Of a stretch of 6,625 nucleotides of DNA, positions 1-6,064 are shown in pieces. The notes beneath the pieces are model-generated. The model did no database searches, was not told the origin of the DNA, and saw only the letters and a program-made list of their open reading frames with translations. The position numbers were made by a program, and so were the translations under genes. Source of the DNA: Holophagales bacterium (lineage in GTDB: Bacteria > Acidobacteriota > Holophagae > Holophagales > Holophagaceae); assembly GCA_031281385.1 (NCBI GenBank), contig JAITFL010000025.1, forward strand, positions 1-6,625, read 5' to 3'. How positions within the stretch are numbered: the first letter of the stretch is position 1; every line of letters begins with the position of its first letter.

Positions 1-53
1 ACAGCCTTTTTCTTTAGATCCGAGTACGGGGCCAGTTGCGGAGTGTCATTCAT
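1..53 (-). CDS. 5' end of an unidentified minus-strand gene (partial)
   Basis: Reading the minus strand from an ATG at 53, the frame is open to the window edge for 17 codons, beginning MNDTPQLAPYSDLKKKAV. The competing ATG at 49 hits a stop after 11 codons. No Shine-Dalgarno sequence is visible. A TATTGT hexamer (63-68, minus strand) lies 9 nt upstream of the ATG and could be a -10 box giving a very short leader, similar to the arrangement before nth on the other strand. The peptide is too short to assign to a family. Being divergent from nth, it would share the 54-302 intergenic region. It could be chance open frame, so confidence is modest. Confidence 0.4.
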   Translation of the reverse strand, partial: MNDTPQLAPYSDLKKKA

Positions 54-164
54 GGGCTACAAACAATAGAAATACTTGCAAAACCGCCACCCATTGCCAA
101 CAATATCTCATTCAAACGATGAAAGCCCCGCAAAATGTGCGGCATCTCCATCAAGAAAATCAGC

Positions 165-179
165 GCGGCCGTAGGCCGC
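165..179. repeat. Perfect 6-bp inverted repeat (hairpin)
   Basis: GCGGCC, a 3-nt loop GTA and GGCCGC form a perfect GC-only stem in the intergenic region just upstream of the heptamer array. No T-run follows on either strand, so it is not an obvious intrinsic terminator. Function is unknown. Confidence 0.5.
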
Positions 180-186
180 ATCCACC

Positions 187-214
187 ATTGTCAATTGTCA
201 ACTGTCAATTGTCA
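187..214. repeat. Tandem heptamer array, ATTGTCA type (4 units)
   Basis: Four contiguous 7-nt units: ATTGTCA, ATTGTCA, ACTGTCA, ATTGTCA, followed by a degenerate fifth (ATTTGCT) and a further AATTGG. One unit has a single T to C change. Because AATTGTCA overlaps TGACAATT on the other strand, parts of the array are partly self-complementary. Short tandem heptamers of this kind occur in intergenic DNA of several bacterial phyla. The array lies about 75 bp before the likely nth promoter, outside the chosen nth coding region. An upstream in-frame extension of nth would read through it, which is one reason to reject that longer start. Confidence 0.8.
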
Positions 215-290
215 ATTTGCTAATTGGAGCCTTACAACCCAAAAATGGCTATACTTCGCAAGGGAATCAAAACTGCGTTTCACAAGTTGC

Positions 291-296
291 TATGAT
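291..296 (+). promoter_or_regulatory. Putative -10 box of a leaderless nth transcript
   Basis: TATGAT (TANNNT pattern) ends exactly 6 nt before the nth ATG at 303, so transcription would begin at or next to the start codon. No -35 element is recognisable at 16-18 bp upstream, and no Shine-Dalgarno sequence precedes the ATG. The same spacing and similar flanking bases occur before the pterin gene at 2923. This is an inference from pattern only. Confidence 0.5.
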
Positions 297-302
297 AGCT
301 AC

Positions 303-959
303 ATGACACTGACCAAGTCCCAGGCCCAAAAGATAATTGCGCTTCTCAAAACTGCCCACCCAGGCGCGAAATGCGCCCTTGACCACAAAAACCCGTTCCA
401 GTTGATTGTCGCAACCATCTTGAGCGCACAGTGTACAGACGAGCGCGTGAACAAAACCACTCCTACCCTTTTTGCCAGATACCCCAACGCAGCTTCTCTG
501 GCGGCTGCCGACACTGCCGAACTGGAATCAATAATAAGACCCACTGGTTTTTTCAGGAACAAGGCCAAAAACTTGATCGGCATGGCGTCCGCTTTGGTAG
601 GTCGTTTTAGCGGCGAGGTACCCAACGATTTTGAAGCACTAAAATCGCTCCCCGGCGCGGGGCAAAAGACAGCGAACGTGGTGCTGGCAAACGCTTTCGG
701 CGTACCCGCGCTGGCGGTTGACACCCACATTTTTCGCGTTGCTAGGCGTTTGGGGCTGTCTGCGGCAAGCACTCCAGAAAAAGTAGAGGCAGACCTTTGC
801 GCCGCTTTTCCAAAAAGCGCGTGGATCGAATTGCATCATCTGTTGATATGGCATGGTCGCAAAGTCTGCCTTGCCAGAAAACCAAAATGCGAGAGCTGCC
901 CGCTGGCAGAGTTATGCCCCACGGGTAAGGGGGAAATCAGCGATCCTCACGCGAAATAA
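303..959 (+). CDS. nth: Endonuclease III (DNA glycosylase/AP lyase)
   Basis: Base-excision repair enzyme that removes oxidised pyrimidines and nicks abasic sites in the cytoplasm. The product is 218 residues, close to the usual 210-220. The helix-hairpin-helix motif LPGAGQKTA spans residues 116-124, with the Schiff-base lysine at K122; the catalytic aspartate is D140 in VDTHIFRV. The C-terminal [4Fe-4S] site has the exact C-X6-C-X2-C-X5-C spacing (C189, C196, C199, C205). Early residues LIVATILSAQCTDERVN (34-50) are the typical family signature. The frame stays open upstream to 135, but that stretch translates the heptamer repeats and has no family similarity, so the ATG at 303 is preferred. 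It lacks a Shine-Dalgarno sequence and is probably leaderless. The gene converges on dsbD with a 24-bp gap. All key residues are present. Confidence 0.96.
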   Translation: MTLTKSQAQKIIALLKTAHPGAKCALDHKNPFQLIVATILSAQCTDERVNKTTPTLFARYPNAASLAAADTAELESIIRPTGFFRNKAKNLIGMASALVGRFSGEVPNDFEALKSLPGAGQKTANVVLANAFGVPALAVDTHIFRVARRLGLSAASTPEKVEADLCAAFPKSAWIELHHLLIWHGRKVCLARKPKCESCPLAELCPTGKGEISDPHAK

Positions 960-983
960 GCGGAAAGAATCAAGGAAAGCCGA

Positions 984-2792
984 CTACCCCTTTAGCCACT
1001 CCAGCATTTTTTCCGGCTTATGGAAACCATTCAACCGCCTGAGCTCTTTGCCGTCCGCCGTCATGAGTATGATCGTTGGGTAGGCGAAAACGCCAAGGGA
1101 CTTGGCCAAGTCCGGCCTGACCTTTTCGGTGTCTATACGCACGGCGATGGCGTTGTTCCTTATCCAATCCACCACTGTTGGGTCTGGCCAGGTCTTTTCG
1201 TCTAGCTCCTTGCACTGGGCGCACCAGTCGGTGAAGGTGTCAACGAGTACCATTTTGCCCTCGGCCTTTGCCTTTGCTACGGCGGCCTCATAGTCGTGTT
1301 CGATCCAATTGTCGTGTCCGCCACCAGAATCGTCGGCTGCCACATTCCCGCCCCTCGGCAACAGAGGCACGTCCAAATACAGCTCTGTGGCCCGCACTCC
1401 TAGCAGCACGGCTATTGCCAGCGAAATCAGCGCGAAGCCCTTGCGTACGTGGCCCATCAGACCGGCAGCGACCTCAAATGCCCCGAAAACTCCGGCGGTC
1501 AGCAGCGTGACTATGGCCCACATAAAGTAGTTGGCCCATTCAGGCACTATCAGGCGTATATTCCAAGCGGCGAAAGCCAGAACTATTATGCCCAAAGTCT
1601 GCTTGAACCTGGTCATCCAGTCGCCGCCCTTTGGCAGGGCCGAAACCGCCGTGCCACCAATGATGAATAGGACGCCCATACCTTGGGCGAACACAAACAT
1701 CTTAAGCGCCCCCTCAAAGACATGGCCGTTTTGCCCAATTTCAACGATAGCCGTCCCAATCAGTGGGCCCACGCACGGGGCGGATATGGGCCCAAGAATC
1801 AGCCCTGTCGCAAACGCGCCCAAAAAACCTTTGCGGGGGCCGCTGCTCTGCAATTTTTCAGTCCATGATTCGGGCAGCCTGATTTCAAATGCCCCAAAGA
1901 GGCTTATGGCAAATATCGCAAAAATGATGCTGACCGGAATCAGGAAGCCCGGCTGCTGGGCAAATTGGCCGAAAACAGAGCCGGTCAGGGCGGCTATCAC
2001 ACCCAGCACGGTGTATGTAAGCGCCATGCCCTCAGTGAGCACCAGCCCCAGCAGTAACCCTCTCAGCTTGCTGGCGTTGCGCGCGCCTATCACGGCCATC
2101 GTTATCGGTATCATCGGGAGCACGCACGGCGTCAGGCTGGCTCCGATGCCCCCCAAGAAAAACAGTATGAGGATTTTGATAAGTCCATCGTTTTTTTTGG
2201 GCGGCTTTTCAACGGATGAGTCTGGCGCAACCGAAACGCTGGGGGCTGGCGAAATGGCGTCCTCATTGGTCGGCGCAGCGGCAACTAAAGGCCCGGATGC
2301 AATTTCAGACTGGGTTTTTTCTGCTGGTGCAGAGTCTAGCGGGACCGTAACCGCTGCGGCATCGCTTTCCGCGCTTGGCGATGGGTCGCTGGGAATATCC
2401 TTGGCCTTTATTCTCAGCACCTTGTCAACTGCCGGAAAGCACTGCCCCCCCTCGCCCTCCATGCAGGACAAATAGGAAACAACGAGCGGAACGGTATCCT
2501 TCAAGCCCTCGCCCTTGACCGGTATCTTGATTGTCCCGCTCCAATACGGGGCCCCAAGGGCATCCGCGCCAGACGGCGGGGGCAGGGGGCCAAAGTTGAG
2601 TTTTCCTGGTGTGCCAGGCTTAAGAAAAACCACAATGTCGGACGCATGGGCCACGCTTGGCACATTCAGAATCACGGCCCCATTGCGCCAAGTCGCCTTA
2701 ATGTCCTTTTCAGGATTGAAGTCCTGCGCGTGAATTGGCAAGAAACCGAGCAGCGCAGCAGCCAAAGTGAATAATTTTGTAAATCTAGCCAT
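984..2792 (-). CDS. dsbD: Thiol:disulfide interchange protein DsbD, three-domain
   Basis: Inner-membrane protein that carries electrons from cytoplasmic thioredoxin to periplasmic thiol-disulfide proteins. The start at 2792 is preceded by TGGAGG with 6-nt spacing; an in-frame TTG at 2822 lacks such a site. The product is 602 residues. A signal peptide covers about residues 1-22 (cleavage near IHA/QDF). The periplasmic alpha domain (about 23-130) has the cysteine pair C110 and C118. A Ser/Ala/Pro-rich linker runs roughly 133-200. The membrane domain (about 203-470, around eight helices) carries the paired cysteines C223 (LTPCVLP) and C340 (SAPCVGP). The thioredoxin-like gamma domain (about 495-602) has WCAQC (C524, C527) and the cis-proline P572 in AYPT. 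All six redox cysteines are present. Its physiological partners (DsbC- or CcmG-like proteins) are not in this window. Confidence 0.95.
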   Translation of the reverse strand: MARFTKLFTLAAALLGFLPIHAQDFNPEKDIKATWRNGAVILNVPSVAHASDIVVFLKPGTPGKLNFGPLPPPSGADALGAPYWSGTIKIPVKGEGLKDTVPLVVSYLSCMEGEGGQCFPAVDKVLRIKAKDIPSDPSPSAESDAAAVTVPLDSAPAEKTQSEIASGPLVAAAPTNEDAISPAPSVSVAPDSSVEKPPKKNDGLIKILILFFLGGIGASLTPCVLPMIPITMAVIGARNASKLRGLLLGLVLTEGMALTYTVLGVIAALTGSVFGQFAQQPGFLIPVSIIFAIFAISLFGAFEIRLPESWTEKLQSSGPRKGFLGAFATGLILGPISAPCVGPLIGTAIVEIGQNGHVFEGALKMFVFAQGMGVLFIIGGTAVSALPKGGDWMTRFKQTLGIIVLAFAAWNIRLIVPEWANYFMWAIVTLLTAGVFGAFEVAAGLMGHVRKGFALISLAIAVLLGVRATELYLDVPLLPRGGNVAADDSGGGHDNWIEHDYEAAVAKAKAEGKMVLVDTFTDWCAQCKELDEKTWPDPTVVDWIRNNAIAVRIDTEKVRPDLAKSLGVFAYPTIILMTADGKELRRLNGFHKPEKMLEWLKG

Positions 2793-2798
2793 ATTATG

Positions 2799-2804
2799 CC
2801 TCCA
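2799..2804 (-). promoter_or_regulatory. Ribosome binding site that fixes the dsbD start
   Basis: On the minus strand TGGAGG lies 6 nt before the ATG at 2792. It argues for a start 10 codons downstream of the alternative TTG at 2822, and gives a conventional signal peptide beginning MARFTK. Confidence 0.75.
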
Positions 2805-2841
2805 TGATGGAAAGTTGTTCAATGACAGGTCTGCACTTCCT

Positions 2842-2870
2842 ATTATGATTCATTTTACCTCTCTTTGCAA
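2842..2870 (-). promoter_or_regulatory. Sigma70-like promoter of dsbD
   Basis: On the minus strand, TTGCAA (2865-2870) and CATAAT (2842-2847) are separated by exactly 17 bp, a good match to -35 and -10 consensus elements. Predicted transcription starts near 2835, giving a leader of roughly 43 nt that includes the TGGAGG ribosome binding site. The promoter is divergent from the pterin gene at 2923. Confidence 0.6.
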
Positions 2871-2910
2871 GACTTTAGCGGATGAACCCATTGCGGGGGG
2901 CAGTTTGGTA

Positions 2911-2916
2911 TAAACT
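2911..2916 (+). promoter_or_regulatory. Putative -10 box of a leaderless pterin-gene transcript
   Basis: TAAACT (TANNNT pattern, within TATAAACT) ends exactly 6 nt before the ATG at 2923, the same spacing as before nth. No Shine-Dalgarno sequence is present upstream of the ATG, and a TTGCGG at 2891-2896 is only 14 bp away, too close for a standard -35. Transcription probably begins at the start codon. Confidence 0.5.
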
Positions 2917-2922
2917 AGCTGC

Positions 2923-3267
2923 ATGACAGAAACATTGCTGACCGAAAGCCGCCAATTTGTTGCCGACCACCGCCACTCCATGCCCGGATCGTTTGAGCCT
3001 CGCCACGGCCACAACTGGGAACTGGAAGCTACCGTTAGAAATCATGAATCATTTCGGCTGGGATCGGCCCTCGATTCGCTGATAGAAACAATTGATTATT
3101 CATTATTGAACGACCACGATTTTCTGGAAGCGAGAAATGCCACGGCAGAAGCTGTTGCAGAATTGACATTCCAATATTTAGAAACGCAGGGGCTAAAGCC
3201 TCTGATCGTCCGCGTTAGAGAGAAGCCAAACTATTGGGCCGCTTGCAAACGCAAGAGTTTTACATAA
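2923..3267 (+). CDS. 6-pyruvoyltetrahydropterin synthase family protein, PTPS-III-like
   Basis: Small cytoplasmic pterin enzyme of the QueD/PTPS family, 114 residues, slightly shorter than the usual 120-145. Zinc ligands are visible as H16 (FVADHRH), H28 and H30 (RHGHNW). The conserved Asp-His pair is D64-H65, the NPTAE-like segment is NATAEAV (72-78), and the pterin-anchoring glutamate is probably E100 in VRVREKP. The catalytic cysteine normally found four residues before HGH is F24, while E25 lies three residues before it (FEPRHGH). A Glu replacing or accompanying this Cys defines the PTPS-III paralogues, known to make 6-hydroxymethyl-dihydropterin from dihydroneopterin triphosphate and so replace FolB in folate synthesis. 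The inferred role is therefore the FolB bypass rather than queuosine synthesis. The ATG has no Shine-Dalgarno sequence and is probably leaderless. No folate or queuosine genes are adjacent, so function rests on the motif alone. Confidence 0.85.
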   Translation: MTETLLTESRQFVADHRHSMPGSFEPRHGHNWELEATVRNHESFRLGSALDSLIETIDYSLLNDHDFLEARNATAEAVAELTFQYLETQGLKPLIVRVREKPNYWAACKRKSFT

Positions 3268-3312
3268 ATATTTCATTTTTTGGGCCTATTTCAGGAATAT
3301 TTCTGATTTATT

Positions 3313-3321
3313 TGGTATCAT
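3313..3321 (+). promoter_or_regulatory. Possible extended -10 promoter of the XRE regulator
   Basis: TGGTATCAT matches an extended -10 element (TGN plus TATNNT). No convincing -35 is present. It would give a leader of about 50 nt before the ATG at 3380, containing the small hairpin at 3336-3351. Confidence 0.35.
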
Positions 3322-3335
3322 TGTCATTGAGGGAC

Positions 3336-3351
3336 CGGCACAAGGATGCCG
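3336..3351 (+). other. Small hairpin in the leader of the XRE gene
   Basis: CGGCA, a 6-nt loop and TGCCG form a 5-bp stem, followed 5 nt later by TTTTT (3357-3361). It resembles a weak intrinsic terminator. It could terminate readthrough from the pterin gene, or act as a leader attenuator if transcription starts near 3327. The stem is short, so this is tentative. Confidence 0.3.
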
Positions 3352-3366
3352 AAAGATTTTTAGGTT

Positions 3367-3370
3367 GGAG
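3367..3370 (+). promoter_or_regulatory. Ribosome binding site deciding the XRE start
   Basis: GGAG lies 9 nt before the ATG at 3380. It overlaps the competing in-frame TTG (3365-3367), which itself has no good upstream site, so the ATG is preferred. Confidence 0.6.
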
Positions 3371-3379
3371 AAGCCCTTA

Positions 3380-3835
3380 ATGACAGACGCAGACGACACG
3401 CTAAACCCCAAGCCTGTGCCATCTACTCTCGGCGAGCGAATCAAAGCCGTGAGGAACGAATGGGACTGGGCGCAGGATGAATTGGCCGAAATACTGCGTG
3501 TTGACCAAGCTTCAATCTCTTTTTGGGAGCGCGACAAGATCAAGCCATCGGGGGCTGCGATGGTCGCCTTGGCCGCCCTTTTCAGGACTACTGCCGACGC
3601 GCTGGAGACCGGCCAGGATTTCGTGCTTCCAAAGGCCCCAAGCCGCGGCGAGGGCAAAAGAAAGTCGCGCCCACTGCCAAGGGGCATCTGCCTACCAGTC
3701 GGCCAGATTCCGGGACAGGTGGCTATCGTTGATTTAGCAACGGGCGACCTCTCCGACCAAGAGCTCAGCGAAGCGATGATCAATCTCGGCCAGTACACAA
3801 AAGATGGCCGAAAAATCTGGATAGTCGTGGAATAG
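3380..3835 (+). CDS. XRE-family helix-turn-helix transcriptional regulator
   Basis: A 151-residue protein with a Cro/C1-type DNA-binding domain at about residues 16-76. The segment GERIKAVRNEWDWAQDEL gives helix 1 and the turn into helix 2, and DQASISFWERDK (42-53) is the recognition-helix region, with the usual S-x-S-x-x-E-R pattern. After a basic linker (about 85-101, rich in Arg/Lys/Pro) comes a C-terminal region of about 50 residues (LPVGQIPGQVAIVDLATGDL onwards, ending GRKIWIVVE) that I cannot assign to a sensor domain. The predicted role is DNA-binding regulation, targets unknown. It lies 112 bp after the pterin gene on the same strand and converges with the acyltransferase-kinase gene 21 bp away. 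No operator can be identified from sequence alone. Confidence 0.85.
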   Translation: MTDADDTLNPKPVPSTLGERIKAVRNEWDWAQDELAEILRVDQASISFWERDKIKPSGAAMVALAALFRTTADALETGQDFVLPKAPSRGEGKRKSRPLPRGICLPVGQIPGQVAIVDLATGDLSDQELSEAMINLGQYTKDGRKIWIVVE

Positions 3836-3856
3836 GAACTACCCAGCCCATAACGG

Positions 3857-6064
3857 CTACGGCGCATATTCCTTTGCGCTCTCTTTGCCCGAAAGCACCC
3901 TGATAGCCCCCTTGGCAAGGGCCGACATCTCGTTTTCGCCTGGATAGACGGTTATCCCGCAACCAAAGGCTTTAAGCAGGCGGCGGATTTCGTCAACCAA
4001 GAAATCTGCCCTGGCCATTCCGCCGGTAAGCAATATTTGGTCAACTTTCTCGCCGTCAAAGGCTGGAAGCATCGAGCTGATCCATTTCGATATTTGGTAA
4101 GCCTGCGCGTCCAGTATTGATCGAACATGCTCGTCCCCTGCGGCGTACTGCTTTCCAAGCTCAATCAGATTGGAAGTCCCCAGCAGGTCTATCAGGCCGC
4201 CCTTGCCCTTGATCAGCAGCTTTAGCTCGGGGGGGGTGTGCTGGCCGCTCAAGACCAATTTCATAAAAGCGGCGATAGGCAGGCTGCCGCTCCGCTGGGG
4301 CGTAAATGGCCCCTCGCCGTCAAGGGCATCATTTGCGTCAATGTACCTGCCATTCTTGTGGGCACCTATGGATATACCGCCCCCCATGTGGCAGACGATG
4401 AGGTTCAGCCTTTCATAAAACGTCTCGTTGTCCTCTGCGTACTTGTGCGCCGTGGCGATTTGGTTCAATGCGTGGCTTATCACCTTTCGCCGGATCGCTT
4501 TCATTCCCGTTACCTTGACCCTCTCCGCCGCCTCGTCAACCACCACTGGGTCAACGATGAAAGCCGGCTTGCCGGTGCCACCCACCAAGTCACGCGCTAT
4601 CAGCCCGCCCAGATTGGAAGCGTGTTCACCAAGCACACCTATTTTGAGATCCTCCACCATTTTTTCGTTTACGTTGAAAGTTCCATGCGGCATCGGATGG
4701 AGAAGCCCCCCGCGCCCAGACACTGCATCCAAGTCCTCTATTGATATGCCGTTGGCACCCAAGAATGACTGAATGGCATTTTTGCGGAACTGAAACTGGG
4801 CGGTGATGGGCTGGCCCTCAAATGGCGCCAGCTCTTCCGGGGAGTGCTGAATCTCCTGCGTAAACTTTTCTGAATCGCCCTCGAACACCGCTATTTTGGT
4901 GGACGTAGAGCCAGGGTTGATCGAAAGTATTTTGTATCGTTTGAAAAACACGTCTTTCGGCGTGACACGCCAATCTCCCTTCTTATGCCTTCTAAGCGCG
5001 TTTGCCTTTACCGTGAGCCTGATGTCTTCTGCTGTGCAGTCTTTCGCTAGGCTCATTCCTTTAAAGCCAATGCCAAAAACCGAGCCGAATTTTTTAGCCT
5101 CCGGGTACTGGGCCGACAAAAGATAGTAGAGCAGGTTGCCTGTATCTAAGTTGGGGCATATAAGGACATTGGGCCTGCCATCAAAACCAGCGATGCCTTG
5201 GTTTTGGAAATACATGGCAGAGCGCTCGCTCAATGCCGCGCTGACTTTCACTCCGCCCTTGATCCTAATGGAAGAATAGCGCTTCCCCTTTTCCACTAGC
5301 CTTGCAAGCGCATCTGGAAGCAGCTTTGCCGCCTCGCCCACGAGATCGGCGCCCTGACCTTCGTCCGACCCGTGGTGGGAATAGCTCACCAAAGCCCCGC
5401 TGATCGTTGGCAGCACGGATTCGGGGAACAAATCGCGGGCTATGGCGCAAGTTCCCACCGATACTTCGGCCAACGTCTTGGCGTCCATGAAGGTGTTCAC
5501 CCCCGCATCGCCCAGCACCAAAATATTGTTTGGAAATAGCGCAGAAGTGTGGCTATCCGGCAAAACAAAAATTCCTGCCTCGATTGCCACGTCGTCTTTT
5601 TTGAAGAGTTTTATCATCGGCCTGAAATAATCTTTGGGGTCGTGCTGTGCGCCAGCGACAACTGAATCGGCGTGGCCAGCTAGAACAGCCGCAAGGGCAA
5701 ACCAAGCCGGAAGCGCGGCGCGTTGGAGCGCTTCCGTTTTACCCATTGCCTCGCCCTTTGCGCTAAGGCGGTCGGCAATGATGTCCGCGTACTCCTTGAC
5801 CAAATCCTTCCGCTCGGCGATGTCAACAAAGGCGCACTCAGAAAATGCGTAAGCCATGCGATCTTTGTCAATGTGTGCGCCTTCTTGGGTTGCAACGTCG
5901 GCCACGTCCTCGTAGGACGCAAGCATCACAGGGCGGATGAACCTAGTGAGGTGGCACACCGCCTCGATGACGCGGATGTCCAAAGCCTCGGGAAAGACAA
6001 CCGTGGGCCTCTCTTTCATGGATTCGAGTATCTGCTGATCAAAACATGTTTCTATATTGAACAT
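3857..6064 (-). CDS. Fused phosphate acyltransferase (Pta/Ptb family) and butyrate kinase
   Basis: One uninterrupted 735-residue frame encodes two consecutive steps: acyl-CoA plus phosphate to acyl-phosphate, then acyl-phosphate plus ADP to carboxylic acid plus ATP. Residues about 1-352 are a phosphate acetyl/butyryltransferase domain: VVFPEALDIRV (22-32), SVVAGAQHDPKDYFRPM (134-150), VLGDAGVN (183-190), LVSYSHHGS (225-233), LICPNLDTGN (301-310). Residues about 376-735 are a complete butyrate kinase of the acetate-kinase superfamily: ILSINPGSTSTKIAVFEGD (379-397), SGRGGLLHPMPHGT (449-462), AFIVDPVVVDEA (501-512), HMGGGISIGAH (559-569), ALDGEGPFTPQRSG (580-593), ILLTGGMA (677-684) and YPGENEMSALAKGA (707-720). 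The kinase looks intact. In the transferase the normally conserved DLSRG and DGxLQxDAA motifs are altered (see findings). Normally these are two separate genes. AGGGGG (6069-6074) lies 4 nt before the ATG. Actual substrate (butyrate, acetate or branched-chain acids) cannot be read from sequence. Confidence 0.93.
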   Translation of the reverse strand: MFNIETCFDQQILESMKERPTVVFPEALDIRVIEAVCHLTRFIRPVMLASYEDVADVATQEGAHIDKDRMAYAFSECAFVDIAERKDLVKEYADIIADRLSAKGEAMGKTEALQRAALPAWFALAAVLAGHADSVVAGAQHDPKDYFRPMIKLFKKDDVAIEAGIFVLPDSHTSALFPNNILVLGDAGVNTFMDAKTLAEVSVGTCAIARDLFPESVLPTISGALVSYSHHGSDEGQGADLVGEAAKLLPDALARLVEKGKRYSSIRIKGGVKVSAALSERSAMYFQNQGIAGFDGRPNVLICPNLDTGNLLYYLLSAQYPEAKKFGSVFGIGFKGMSLAKDCTAEDIRLTVKANALRRHKKGDWRVTPKDVFFKRYKILSINPGSTSTKIAVFEGDSEKFTQEIQHSPEELAPFEGQPITAQFQFRKNAIQSFLGANGISIEDLDAVSGRGGLLHPMPHGTFNVNEKMVEDLKIGVLGEHASNLGGLIARDLVGGTGKPAFIVDPVVVDEAAERVKVTGMKAIRRKVISHALNQIATAHKYAEDNETFYERLNLIVCHMGGGISIGAHKNGRYIDANDALDGEGPFTPQRSGSLPIAAFMKLVLSGQHTPPELKLLIKGKGGLIDLLGTSNLIELGKQYAAGDEHVRSILDAQAYQISKWISSMLPAFDGEKVDQILLTGGMARADFLVDEIRRLLKAFGCGITVYPGENEMSALAKGAIRVLSGKESAKEYAP

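Noticed and set aside
135..302. N-terminal extension of nth by 56 residues
   Set aside because: It translates the hairpin and heptamer repeats and goes beyond the usual family N-terminus; the ATG at 303 gives the normal length and sits 6 nt after a -10-like box.
960..983. Intrinsic terminator between convergent nth and dsbD
   Set aside because: The 24-bp gap has no inverted repeat with a T-run; a weak TTTCC/GGAAA pairing near 1009-1026 lies within dsbD and lacks a following T-tract.
1531..2475. 314-codon plus-strand open frame
   Set aside because: It lies entirely antisense to dsbD, whose domains and six redox cysteines are clear; the plus-strand translation has no recognisable domain and follows from the codon bias of dsbD.
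3286..3918. 210-codon minus-strand open frame
   Set aside because: It is antisense to the XRE gene and its leader and overlaps the end of the fusion gene; the translation has no domain and a composition typical of a shadow frame.
4238..4744. 168-codon plus-strand open frame
   Set aside because: It is antisense to the kinase half of the fusion gene, with no domain similarity.
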